NCBI GenBank assembly: GCA_031273485.1
Contig: JAISRS010000336.1
Location: forward strand, 1 to 10,724
Length of the DNA: 10,724 nt
DNA from: Prevotellaceae bacterium
Lineage (GTDB): Bacteria; Bacteroidota; Bacteroidia; Bacteroidales; UBA932
Direction: 5' to 3'
This document shows, in pieces, positions 1 to 5,214 of the stretch. A model generated the notes under the pieces. That model made no database searches, had not been told where the DNA came from, and saw only the letters and a program-made list of their open reading frames with translations. Position 1 is the stretch's first letter. Every line of letters starts with the position of its first letter. Made by a program: the position numbers and the translations under genes.

Positions 1-230
1 CAGTCCCACCGGTCGTAAATATAAAGCCCTTTGAACAATTCTTTATTTCCCTTGAATACTTCCTCAAGCGTACTGATCAACAACGATTTTCCGAAACGCC
101 GCGGACGGGACAGAAAAAAAATTCTTCCGGTAGCGATCATTCTATAGATATCCTGTGTTTTGTCAACATACAAACAGTCTGTATTACGTAAAACAGAAAA
201 TGATTGTGTGCCTATCGGTAATGTTTTCAT
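1..230 (-). CDS. AAA-ATPase-like protein, N-terminal part (cut by window edge)
   Basis: Only the first 76 codons are inside the window, reading leftward from the ATG at 230. The protein begins MKTLPIGTQSFSVLR, followed by YVDKTQDIYRMI and FFLSRPRRFGKSLL. The RPRRFGKSL segment (about residues 42-50) is the Walker A/P-loop as written in the AAA-ATPase_like family (PF09820). Members are usually about 500-600 residues, with a PD-(D/E)XK nuclease-like C-terminal domain; that part would lie outside the window. The family is very common and multi-copy in Bacteroidetes, and its cellular role is not established. It lies on the same strand as the fucosidase, 106 bases downstream of that gene's stop. 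I saw no clear Bacteroidetes promoter box just upstream. The family call is confident; the function is unknown. Confidence 0.88.
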   Translation of the reverse strand, partial: MKTLPIGTQSFSVLRNTDCLYVDKTQDIYRMIATGRIFFLSRPRRFGKSLLISTLEEVFKGNKELFKGLYIYDRWD

Positions 231-272
231 GACTTGTAAATTTTATTATTTATTTTAAAATTATTTCACTCC

Positions 273-306
273 TTTATTATAATGTTTCGTTTATTATAAT
301 GTTTCG
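273..306. repeat. Perfect 17-bp tandem duplication
   Basis: TTTATTATAATGTTTCG occurs twice head to tail at 273-289 and 290-306. It lies between the fucosidase stop and the start of the AAA-ATPase-like gene, so it sits in the latter's upstream region. Read on the minus strand each copy contains TTATAAT. A recent replication-slippage duplication is the simplest explanation; I see no function. Confidence 0.85.
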
Positions 307-336
307 TTGCGCCGACAGCGGAGAAGTCCCCTTTAT

Positions 337-1719
337 TTATCGCTGTTCGTCATAAACTCCAAACTCTCCGATAAACGGCGGCGCGGACGATTCATCAATA
401 ATGATTTTTACTTTACCGCCCCACACGCGGTCGAAACGATGGATTTTCACCTTCCGGTTATTAGCATCCGAAACGATTGTTTTCCATTCGCCGTCCTGTT
501 CGTAGAGCAAGCGATATTTACGAATATATTGTCTTTTATCATAAACCATAATCATATTGAATGAGCGATAGCTTTGAAAATCGACTTCGTACCATGGCGT
601 GGAAACTTCTTTGTTGGAACGCCAGGAAGTTCCGAAATCGTCATCATTGCCAAAGTCCATAATATACATGTCGTTGCTCCAGCTGGAATTAACGGGTTGA
701 TGCTTGGCGATATTCGACGAAATAATCGGCGGTTCAAACTCCGGCAGCGGAATAGACGCGTCGTTGTCGTTCCACAGTTTTCCTATTTCTTTCAATGCCT
801 CTAATGCGTTATCATCAATTAGCCCGTCGCGGTTCGGGGCGACGTTCAATATAAAATTGCAGTAGGCTTTGTTGAATAATTCCAAATTATTTTTCACCAT
901 TTCCACAGGGTCTTTAACGGGGGTGTCGGGAAATGATTCTTTCCAAAACCAGTATTTGTTTATCGGCAAACAGGATAATGCCGGCAATTGATTTGTTTCC
1001 TTTGAAATATGCTGTCCGGCGCCTTGTTCGTATGATTTAATATCGGTATAAAACAATACTTCCGACGGATATTTTGCCGCGTTCAGGTCCATCAACAAAC
1101 AATCGGGCTGTAATTGTTTCACCAAACGGTATATTTCCTCAAACGGTATATCTTCATAAGAGATACGCGACCATGGGGCGTCCCATCCGTCGATAATCAA
1201 GGCGGAGATTTCACCGTATCGGGTCAGCAGTTCCGTCAATTGAGCCTTCACCATATCCACGTGCGCACGGGTGATGTAGCCCGGACGCAGTTTATGATGC
1301 GTATCAAGAATCGAATAGTACAGCATGGTTTTTAGACCTTCTTTTCGGAAGGCGTCAACATATTCCTTGACCACATCCCGCTTAAACGGACTGTTCATCA
1401 CATAGTAGTCGGTTGTTTTGGTGTTCCATAAACAAAAACCGCTATGGTGTTTTGCCGTCAGGCAGCCGTAACGCATTTTGGCTGATTTGGCGGCTTTTGC
1501 CCACTGGTTACAATCCAGTTTTTGAGGGTTGAAAATAGCCGGATCAGCGTCCGGATCAGGCCAGTCGTGATTAGTAAACGTGGGTATGTTGAAATGGATA
1601 AACATCCCGAATTTCAAATCCACAAATGCCTGCTGTAAATCACGGAGATCTTTTGCTTTAACCGCCGTACAACAAAACAAAAGCGCCAAACACGCACACA
1701 CAAATTTCCTGAACTTCAT
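337..1719 (-). CDS. Secreted alpha-L-fucosidase-like glycoside hydrolase (GH29) with C-terminal discoidin-like domain
   Basis: The product is a 460-residue exported glycosidase predicted to remove alpha-L-fucose from glycans. Residues 1-22 form a signal peptide (MKFRKF, a hydrophobic core, then AVKA before KD). The GH29 barrel follows: KFGMFIHF (36-43), KHHSGFCLW (90-98, the family HH-GF-LW motif), ALIIDGWD (173-180, with D177 at the expected nucleophile position), and NFILNVAPNRDGLI (288-301, matching the usual NLLLNVGPTPDGLI). Residues about 335-460 resemble an F5/8-type C (discoidin/CBM32-like) domain. An in-frame ATG at 1740 is an alternative start. The reading frame stays open to 1875, but that extension would lie upstream of the promoter at 1764-1798, so it is rejected. 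I chose 1719 because the signal peptide starts cleanly there. The acid/base residue could not be placed by eye, and activity on fucose rather than a related sugar is inferred from the family. Confidence 0.88.
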   Translation of the reverse strand: MKFRKFVCACLALLFCCTAVKAKDLRDLQQAFVDLKFGMFIHFNIPTFTNHDWPDPDADPAIFNPQKLDCNQWAKAAKSAKMRYGCLTAKHHSGFCLWNTKTTDYYVMNSPFKRDVVKEYVDAFRKEGLKTMLYYSILDTHHKLRPGYITRAHVDMVKAQLTELLTRYGEISALIIDGWDAPWSRISYEDIPFEEIYRLVKQLQPDCLLMDLNAAKYPSEVLFYTDIKSYEQGAGQHISKETNQLPALSCLPINKYWFWKESFPDTPVKDPVEMVKNNLELFNKAYCNFILNVAPNRDGLIDDNALEALKEIGKLWNDNDASIPLPEFEPPIISSNIAKHQPVNSSWSNDMYIMDFGNDDDFGTSWRSNKEVSTPWYEVDFQSYRSFNMIMVYDKRQYIRKYRLLYEQDGEWKTIVSDANNRKVKIHRFDRVWGGKVKIIIDESSAPPFIGEFGVYDEQR

Positions 1720-1763
1720 CTTAATTTTTAAATAATTCATAATATTTATTTTTTTTAACGTGG

Positions 1764-1798
1764 CAAAGATAAATAAAATATCGGTAACCTGCCAAAAA
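1764..1798 (-). promoter_or_regulatory. Bacteroidetes-type promoter of the fucosidase gene
   Basis: On the minus strand TTTTTG (1793-1798) is followed after 21 bases by TATCTTTG (1764-1771), matching the Bacteroidetes TTG / TAnnTTTG promoter. Transcription should begin near 1758, about 18 bases before the ATG at 1740 and about 39 before the ATG at 1719. This placement decides against the longer N-terminal extension of the fucosidase frame. Confidence 0.75.
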
Positions 1799-1966
1799 CA
1801 AGTCGCTATCCGTTTAAAAGGCATATAAACCGAAGAAAACTCTAAAAACTTGATTTTTTCAGGGGAAGGGTACATTGCCGCACAATTGTTTGAACAGCAC
1901 CATTATTTCAATGGTTTTAATTCCCGGCAACGGGCGTCTTCGCCGCCAAGTAACGATACGCCTTCG

Positions 1967-2200
1967 TCACTGACAGGTACTCTTGTCCGGAGCCATTCCA
2001 TTTTTAATTTGTATCTGTGCCGACTTCATCGTACCGTATGGATTTTTCTGTTTTTCTGCCGGTTGTCTGCCTTTTTGGAAGCAGTAACCAATTCTGAATG
2101 TAACGCGGAGACGTTGATTCCTGTTGTTGTAGGTGTAAATCTGTGAATATCCATCCGAATACGTTTCAGTTATTTCTCGTGCTGGCGAAAATAAGATGAT
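1967..2200 (-). pseudogene. Possible remnant of an outer-membrane beta-barrel protein C-terminus
   Basis: This stretch is open for 77 codons on the minus strand between two in-frame stops and has no plausible start codon. It reads YSDGYSQIYTYNNRNQRL then RVTFRIGYCFQKGRQ. Alternating polar and hydrophobic residues ending in an aromatic followed by a short basic tail resemble the last strands of TonB-dependent or outer-membrane beta-barrel proteins (PF14905-like). No upstream barrel is present: a stop follows at 2201-2203 and AT-rich sequence beyond. If real, it is a decayed 3' end left by deletion or rearrangement. The evidence is pattern only, so the call is weak. Confidence 0.3.
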
Positions 2201-2298
2201 TTAAAAATTAATAAAATTAACATTGAACGCAGAAAAAGTAGTTTTTAGGAGTTCCCATTAATTAATCCGGTCTCATCTACTAAGAATGGGGTGTACGA

Positions 2299-2353
2299 CA
2301 AAAATCATATCGTCGTTATCCCGCACTGCGGGATAACGACGATATGATTTTTG
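2299..2353. repeat. Perfect palindrome, 27-bp arms
   Basis: The arms 2299-2325 and 2327-2353 are exact reverse complements around one base (C at 2326). The innermost part reads TATCCCGCA / TGCGGGATA. As RNA or extruded DNA this makes a very stable hairpin. It is a truncated relative of the palindrome at 2753-2848 and shares GTGTACGACAAAAAT and ATCGTCGTTA, but lacks the outer GTCGTACACCC on its right side. Confidence 0.9.
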
Positions 2354-2436
2354 AGAAAGAAAAAGAAAAAACGATAGTCTGTGCTTTGAGTAATAAATTA
2401 AAAACAGAAAAAATGATTCTCAAAAATGAGCTAAAA

Positions 2437-2730
2437 ACAGGAAAAATGAAAATAATTATTGATATTTTCATGAAAACAACAGGAAAAGTGAAAAAGACTG
2501 TGGTATTTTTCATTTTTCCAACAGGAAAAGTGAAAAAGACTGTGGTATTTTTCATTTTTCCAACAGGAAAAGTGGAAAAGACTGTGGTATTTTTCATTTT
2601 TCCAACAGGAAAAGTGAAAAAGACTGTAGTATTTTTCATTTTTCCAACAGGAAAAGTGGAAAAGACTGTGGTATTTTTCATTTTTCCAATAGGAAACATG
2701 AAAAAGACTGAAAACATTTCCACTTTTCCA
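2437..2730. repeat. Tandem array of 42-bp hairpin-forming repeats (7 units)
   Basis: Five near-identical 42-bp units occupy 2479-2520, 2521-2562, 2563-2604, 2605-2646 and 2647-2688. Each starts ACAGGAAAAGTG and ends TTTTTCATTTTTCCA. Divergent units of the same length flank them at 2437-2478 and 2689-2730. Every core unit is an imperfect inverted repeat: GGAAAAGTGAAAAA pairs with TTTTTCATTTTTCC across a loop of about ten bases. Units 3 and 5 carry G for A in the left arm, which keeps a G-U pair. Because 42 is a multiple of three, several reading frames stay open across the array on both strands. They give only low-complexity repeats, so I do not call a gene. Confidence 0.9.
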
Positions 2731-2752
2731 ACAGAAAACATACTTCTCACTG

Positions 2753-2848
2753 TATGGGTGTACGACAAAAATACCATCGTCGTTACCCCGTACAAGCGAA
2801 AGCGCAGTGCGGGGGCAACGACGATGGTATTTTTGTCGTACACCCATA
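2753..2848. repeat. Long inverted repeat, 32-bp perfect arms
   Basis: The arms 2753-2784 and 2817-2848 are exact reverse complements (outer sequence TATGGGTGTACGACAAAAAT). After one mismatch, four more C-G pairs form (2786-2789 with 2812-2815), leaving a loop of about 22 bases. This is the fuller copy of the element seen at 2299-2353 and forms the right end of the possible insertion. Confidence 0.9.
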
Positions 2849-2886
2849 AGAATGTTGTCGCTCACAAAGTAACAACATTCTTTTTT
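2848..2886 (+). terminator. Rho-independent-type terminator hairpin
   Basis: AAGAATGTTGT (2848-2858) pairs perfectly with ACAACATTCTT (2872-2882) around a 13-base loop, and the second arm runs into a T tract ending at 2886. It reads rightward, yet no recognisable gene lies upstream on the plus strand. Its left arm includes most of the TAAGAATG copy that may be a target duplication, so the insertion may have landed at this hairpin. Confidence 0.6.
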
Positions 2887-2976
2887 AATTATGGATTAAA
2901 GGACTGTAAAAACTGCAAAGTCACAGTTCATAATTTTACCGTTTCGAGCAGTTTTCGGTACGTTCCCGGACGATTT

Positions 2977-3258
2977 GTTGACGTCAACATTTACATTGTT
3001 GACGTCAACATTTGTATTGTTTACGTCAACATTTGCATTGTTGACGTCAACAATGCAAATGTTTACGTCAACATTTGTATTGTTTACGTCAACATTTACA
3101 TTGTTTACGTCAACATTTGCATTGTTTACGTCAACATTTGCATTGTTGACATCAACATTTGCATTGTTGACGTCAACATTTGCATTGTTGACGTACATTT
3201 CTGAAAATTTGTCTTCCCCATTCCGAATGTTGTCTTCCCCATTTGAAATGCTGTCGGC
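2977..3258. repeat. Tandem array of 21-bp palindrome-bearing repeats
   Basis: Ten consecutive 21-bp units begin at 2977 and every 21 bases to 3166. Each is GTTGACGTCAAC, or the variant GTTTACGTCAAC, followed by a 9-base spacer, usually ATTTGCATT. Unit 4 (3040-3060) has the spacer inverted (AATGCAAAT). Unit 9 has ATCAAC for GTCAAC. More diverged units continue in register at 3187, 3208, 3229 and 3250; the one at 3229 reads GTTGTCTTCCCC then ATTTGAAAT. GTTGACGTCAAC is a perfect 12-bp palindrome. The 21-bp period keeps three frames open (heptapeptide repeats such as NNANVDV on the minus strand), but no start, ribosome site or non-repetitive domain supports a gene. Clustered protein-binding sites or neutral satellite DNA are both possible. 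Confidence 0.92.
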
Positions 3259-3283
3259 ACTTACTGGAAGGAATCCTCCAAAA

Positions 3284-3309
3284 GCTGGTCACAAATCAGC
3301 GCAAGCGGG
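3284..3309 (-). repeat. Single-arm copy of the CCGCTTGCGC hairpin repeat
   Basis: Read on the minus strand this is CCCGCTTGCGC then TGATTTGTGACCAGC. It matches one arm of the inverted repeat at 4774-4861 (CCGCTTGCGC then GGATTTGTAATCCG). The small internal hairpin with TGT loop is kept, but with a T-A pair in place of a G-C pair. No second arm is visible nearby. Confidence 0.6.
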
Positions 3310-3412
3310 AATTGTAAACTGTAAACGATGAATTGAGAGCTGTTGTTTTCGTGATTAAAACAGTTTTTTTCGTGTTAGTCTAAAATATCGAATAGATAAA
3401 CAAGTGAAATCA

Positions 3413-3420
3413 TATCTTTG
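3413..3420 (+). promoter_or_regulatory. Probable -7 box for the G3E GTPase gene
   Basis: TATCTTTG matches the Bacteroidetes TAnnTTTG -7 box exactly and is identical to that of the fucosidase. The region 21 bases upstream (ATCG) is only a poor -33 match. Transcription would start near 3426 and give a leader of about 110 bases before the GTG at 3536. I see no operator or metal-regulator palindrome in that leader. Confidence 0.5.
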
Positions 3421-3535
3421 CGCCGTATTATCGTTAAGTTGGATGCAATAATTAAAAGATAATATGAAATAATTTGTCGGTGAAATATCGGAAACAAATA
3501 AAGATTTAATAATAATAAATAAATATACGGTAAAA

Positions 3536-4651
3536 GTGAAAACAGCGAGAATAATCTTCACGGGAGGTTTTCTTGGAGCGGGAAAAACGACATTGCTGCG
3601 GGAAGCCGCTCAACGCCTCATGAAACAGGGCTTCAATGTGGGCTTAATTACTAATGATCAGGCTCCCGAACTGGTCGATAGCATGTTGTTGTCGAAACAC
3701 GGACTAAAAGTATCCGAAGTAAGCGGCAGTTGCTTCTGCTGTAATTTTAACGGATTAACCGCAGCAATACAACACCTTCGCACGGAATCCGCAACAGATA
3801 TAATTATTGCCGAGCCGGTGGGCAGCTGCACCGATTTGTCGGCGACCATCATGCAGCCCTTGAAGCAGTTCCGGAGCAGAGAACTGAACATTGCTCCTCT
3901 GTCGGTTTTAGCCGACCCTGCACGTCTGACCGCTATTCTTGACGGAGGCAATGCCGGATTACACGACGATGCTGCATATATATACCGTAAACAACTCGAA
4001 GAGAGTGATATTATACTGATCACAAAATCAGACCTCCTTACGCGGCAGGAAGCCGACGCTTTGCAGAAACGCACCGCACAGGCGTATCCTCATGCCGACA
4101 TATTGACGGTTAGCGCAGTCACCGGCGACGGAATCGACCGGTGGCTTGACGAGGCGCTGAAACGTAACGACGCCGGTTTGCGTTTGGCTGATGTCAATTA
4201 TGACATTTACGCACGCGGAGAAGCTGTTTTGGGCTGGCTCAACGGCTCCGTCCGAATCAAGGGAGAAGCAACCGAATGGGACGCTTTTATTCATGACTTT
4301 TTGGCAGAGTTAAGCAACCGTTTCGACGCAAATAATTATTCGGTGGGTCATGTTAAAATCATAGCCGAAAGCGGCAGTCGGTATATCACAGGCAATATTA
4401 CAGGCTTGGGCGATACGCTTTCGCTACGCGGATCGATCGGAAAAAGCAATGAAATTAAACTTGTTATCAACGCTCGCGTCGAAACAGCCCCTGAAGAACT
4501 GGACAAAATCATCAAAGAATCTCTTAATAATTTAACGGATAACAAATATAGCACAGAGGTAATTGCCTGGCGCCATTTGCAACCCGGAAGACCCAATCCT
4601 GCTCACCGTTTCGTAAAAGTAGTGCAGGATTCTCATAATTACATTGATTAG
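3536..4651 (+). CDS. G3E-family (CobW/COG0523) GTPase, putative metallochaperone
   Basis: This 371-residue cytoplasmic protein belongs to the G3E P-loop GTPases (CobW/UreG/HypB/COG0523), which use GTP hydrolysis to deliver or insert metal ions into client proteins. Visible motifs are Walker A GGFLGAGKTT (10-19); SCFCC (65-69), the position of the family's CxCC metal site, with Ser in place of the usual preceding Gly; IIIAEPVGS (89-97) at switch II/Walker B; TKSD (163-166) for guanine specificity; and SAVTGDG (193-199). The C-terminal half is divergent and I cannot confidently assign the standard CobW_C domain. The start is GTG at 3536; there is no in-frame ATG before the P-loop. The gene stands alone with its own promoter box and terminator, and no cobalamin, urease, hydrogenase or nitrile-hydratase gene is nearby, so metal and client are unknown. 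Confidence 0.85.
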   Translation: MKTARIIFTGGFLGAGKTTLLREAAQRLMKQGFNVGLITNDQAPELVDSMLLSKHGLKVSEVSGSCFCCNFNGLTAAIQHLRTESATDIIIAEPVGSCTDLSATIMQPLKQFRSRELNIAPLSVLADPARLTAILDGGNAGLHDDAAYIYRKQLEESDIILITKSDLLTRQEADALQKRTAQAYPHADILTVSAVTGDGIDRWLDEALKRNDAGLRLADVNYDIYARGEAVLGWLNGSVRIKGEATEWDAFIHDFLAELSNRFDANNYSVGHVKIIAESGSRYITGNITGLGDTLSLRGSIGKSNEIKLVINARVETAPEELDKIIKESLNNLTDNKYSTEVIAWRHLQPGRPNPAHRFVKVVQDSHNYID

Positions 4652-4654
4652 TTG

Positions 4655-4688
4655 ATTTTAGTTGGTTTAATTAATTTTAGTTGGTTTA
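4655..4688. repeat. 15-bp direct repeat
   Basis: ATTTTAGTTGGTTTA occurs at 4655-4669 and 4674-4688, directly after the GTPase stop codon and before its terminator. It looks like simple slippage duplication. Confidence 0.75.
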
Positions 4689-4697
4689 GTTAGTGAA

Positions 4698-4746
4698 ATC
4701 CTGTCGTTGTTAAAATTCTATTTTTTCAGCGGCAGGATGTTTTTTT
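4698..4746 (+). terminator. Rho-independent-type terminator of the G3E GTPase gene
   Basis: ATCCTGTCG (4698-4706) pairs with CGGCAGGAT (4730-4738), nine pairs with one G-U. It encloses a smaller AAAAT/ATTTT stem and is followed by G and seven T residues. It lies 46 bases after the stop codon of the GTPase and separates it from the carB transcript. Confidence 0.72.
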
Positions 4747-4773
4747 AACGATGAACGATGAACGTCTTTTCCC

Positions 4774-4861
4774 CCGCTTGCGCGGATTTGTAATCCGTGC
4801 ATGTAATAAATAAAAGGATTATTGGAATAGTGACGCACGGGTTACAAACCCGCGCGAGCGG
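4774..4861. repeat. 27-bp inverted-repeat element with nested hairpins
   Basis: Arm 4774-4800 (CCGCTTGCGCGG, ATTTGTAATCCGTGC) and arm 4835-4861 are inverted copies matching at 24 of 27 positions, separated by 34 AT-rich bases. Each arm folds on itself: the left pairs CGGATT with AATCCG, and the right (read in reverse) pairs CGGGTT with AACCCG, both around TGT. The A-to-G and T-to-C differences between the arms compensate each other, so pairing is kept. It resembles REP/BIME-like intergenic elements. No associated transposase is in the window. Confidence 0.8.
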
Positions 4862-4865
4862 TGGA

Positions 4866-4914
4866 ACTCGTGGATTATTAAAAAATCCGCAGGATTTTAA
4901 ATTCGTGGTAATTC
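4866..4914. repeat. Dispersed intergenic repeat, copy upstream of carB
   Basis: The stretch contains GTGGATTATTA, then AAAATCCGCAGGATTTT (7-bp stem, GCA loop, 4882-4898), then ATTCGTGG and AATTCG. Nearly the same sequence occurs at 10609-10650, with a partial copy at about 10560-10600. After it, the rest of the gap to 5038 is AT-rich and shows only a 28-base-spaced repeat of GCGACAAAAGAAA (4926-4968). Confidence 0.75.
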
Positions 4915-5038
4915 GTTTTAATTCGGCGACAAAAGAAATTCCGTGGAAATTCAGCGACAAAAGAAACACAAGTATATTTTATATTTGGCTTGGTTTATGC
5001 TGATTAATTGAGGTTGTGGAAACATATTAGCAGACATA

Positions 5039-5071
5039 TTTTGTCAAAATCAATTAAAAGTTATAAATTTG
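5039..5071 (+). promoter_or_regulatory. Bacteroidetes-type promoter of the carB operon
   Basis: TTTTG (5039-5043), 20 bases, then TAAATTTG (5064-5071) fits the TTG / TAnnTTTG consensus. Transcription should begin near 5078, giving an untranslated leader of about 137 bases before carB. No other good promoter was seen before the downstream two genes. Confidence 0.75.
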
Positions 5072-5077
5072 TGCCCT

Positions 5078-5214
5078 GAAACCGGCATCTGTTCGGTGGT
5101 AGTTAGGAGAATATCAAAGTAATATGAGCGTTTGGAATCATATCGAAACATATTTCGGAGATATTACAACAAATCAACAGATGCAGTAGTTTTTTAACAA
5201 TTATCTCCGGTAAA
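5078..5214 (+). promoter_or_regulatory. Structured carB leader with two crossing stems (possible attenuator or pseudoknot)
   Basis: Two perfect inverted repeats lie in the predicted leader: GCATCTGTT (5085-5093) with AACAGATGC (5176-5184), and CGGAGATA (5156-5163) with TATCTCCG (5202-5209). The first is followed within a few bases by TAGTTTTTTAAC. The second ends five bases before the carB ATG. The stems interlock (a-b-a'-b'), so they form either a pseudoknot or alternative folds. A 21-codon ORF (5124-5189) covers parts of both. This layout suggests control of carB by attenuation or start-site masking. No known riboswitch or PyrR-site consensus was recognised. Confidence 0.4.
5124..5189 (+). 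CDS. Possible 21-residue leader ORF upstream of carB
   Basis: ATG at 5124 opens a short frame ending in TAG at 5187-5189, encoding MSVWNHIETYFGDITTNQQM plus Q. An AGGAGA lies at 5105-5110, a rather long 13 bases before the ATG. It falls inside the structured leader, and ribosomes translating it would disrupt the stem at 5156-5163 and reach that at 5176-5184. It has no run of Arg or pyrimidine-sensing codons that would name a signal. It could equally be a chance frame. Confidence 0.22.
   Translation: MSVWNHIETYFGDITTNQQMQ

Larger units (their letters stand above)
2281..2854. mobile_element. Possible small non-autonomous insertion (inverted ends, 8-bp flanking direct repeat)
   Basis: TAAGAATG occurs at 2281-2288 and again at 2847-2854. 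Immediately inside the left copy is GGGTGTACGACAAAAAT (2289-2305). Just inside the right copy the same sequence stands in inverted orientation, ending at 2845, with one extra A at 2846. The inverted similarity continues inward through ATCGTCGTT (34 positions, about 5 mismatches). This is the structure of an insertion with terminal inverted repeats and an 8-bp target duplication. Its body is the 42-bp repeat array, and no transposase is encoded. Each end is itself a palindrome, so two independent insertions of one short palindromic element is a serious alternative. Confidence 0.4.

Noticed and set aside
1720..1875. N-terminal extension of the fucosidase frame to the ATG at 1875
   Set aside because: The extension would begin upstream of the promoter at 1764-1798 and place about 50 residues before a clean signal peptide.
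1850..2146. 98-codon plus-strand open frame left of the repeats
   Set aside because: No recognisable motif, no start signal; it overlaps the fucosidase promoter region and the possible minus-strand remnant.
2316..2865. Minus-strand open frames of 175 and 144 codons over the 42-bp array
   Set aside because: They overlap each other and the plus-strand frame, and consist of the same 14-residue repeat in different frames. No start signal or non-repetitive domain supports them.
2344..3204. 286-codon plus-strand open frame covering both repeat arrays
   Set aside because: It starts inside a palindrome, runs through a terminator and two repeat arrays whose periods are multiples of three, and has no recognisable domain or ribosome site. 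Open frames on the opposite strand over the same arrays are equally long, so openness is a by-product of the repeats.
2977..3258. CRISPR array
   Set aside because: Period is only 21 bp, the 9-bp spacers are nearly all the same, and there is no unique spacer sequence or cas gene.
2975..3331. 118-codon plus-strand frame with LLTSTF-type heptad repeats
   Set aside because: It is another frame of the 21-bp repeat array, ends in AT-rich intergenic sequence, and has no start signal.
3341..3370. TGTTTT/AAAACA hairpin followed by a T run
   Set aside because: The stem is only six A/T-rich pairs with no upstream gene, too weak to call a terminator.
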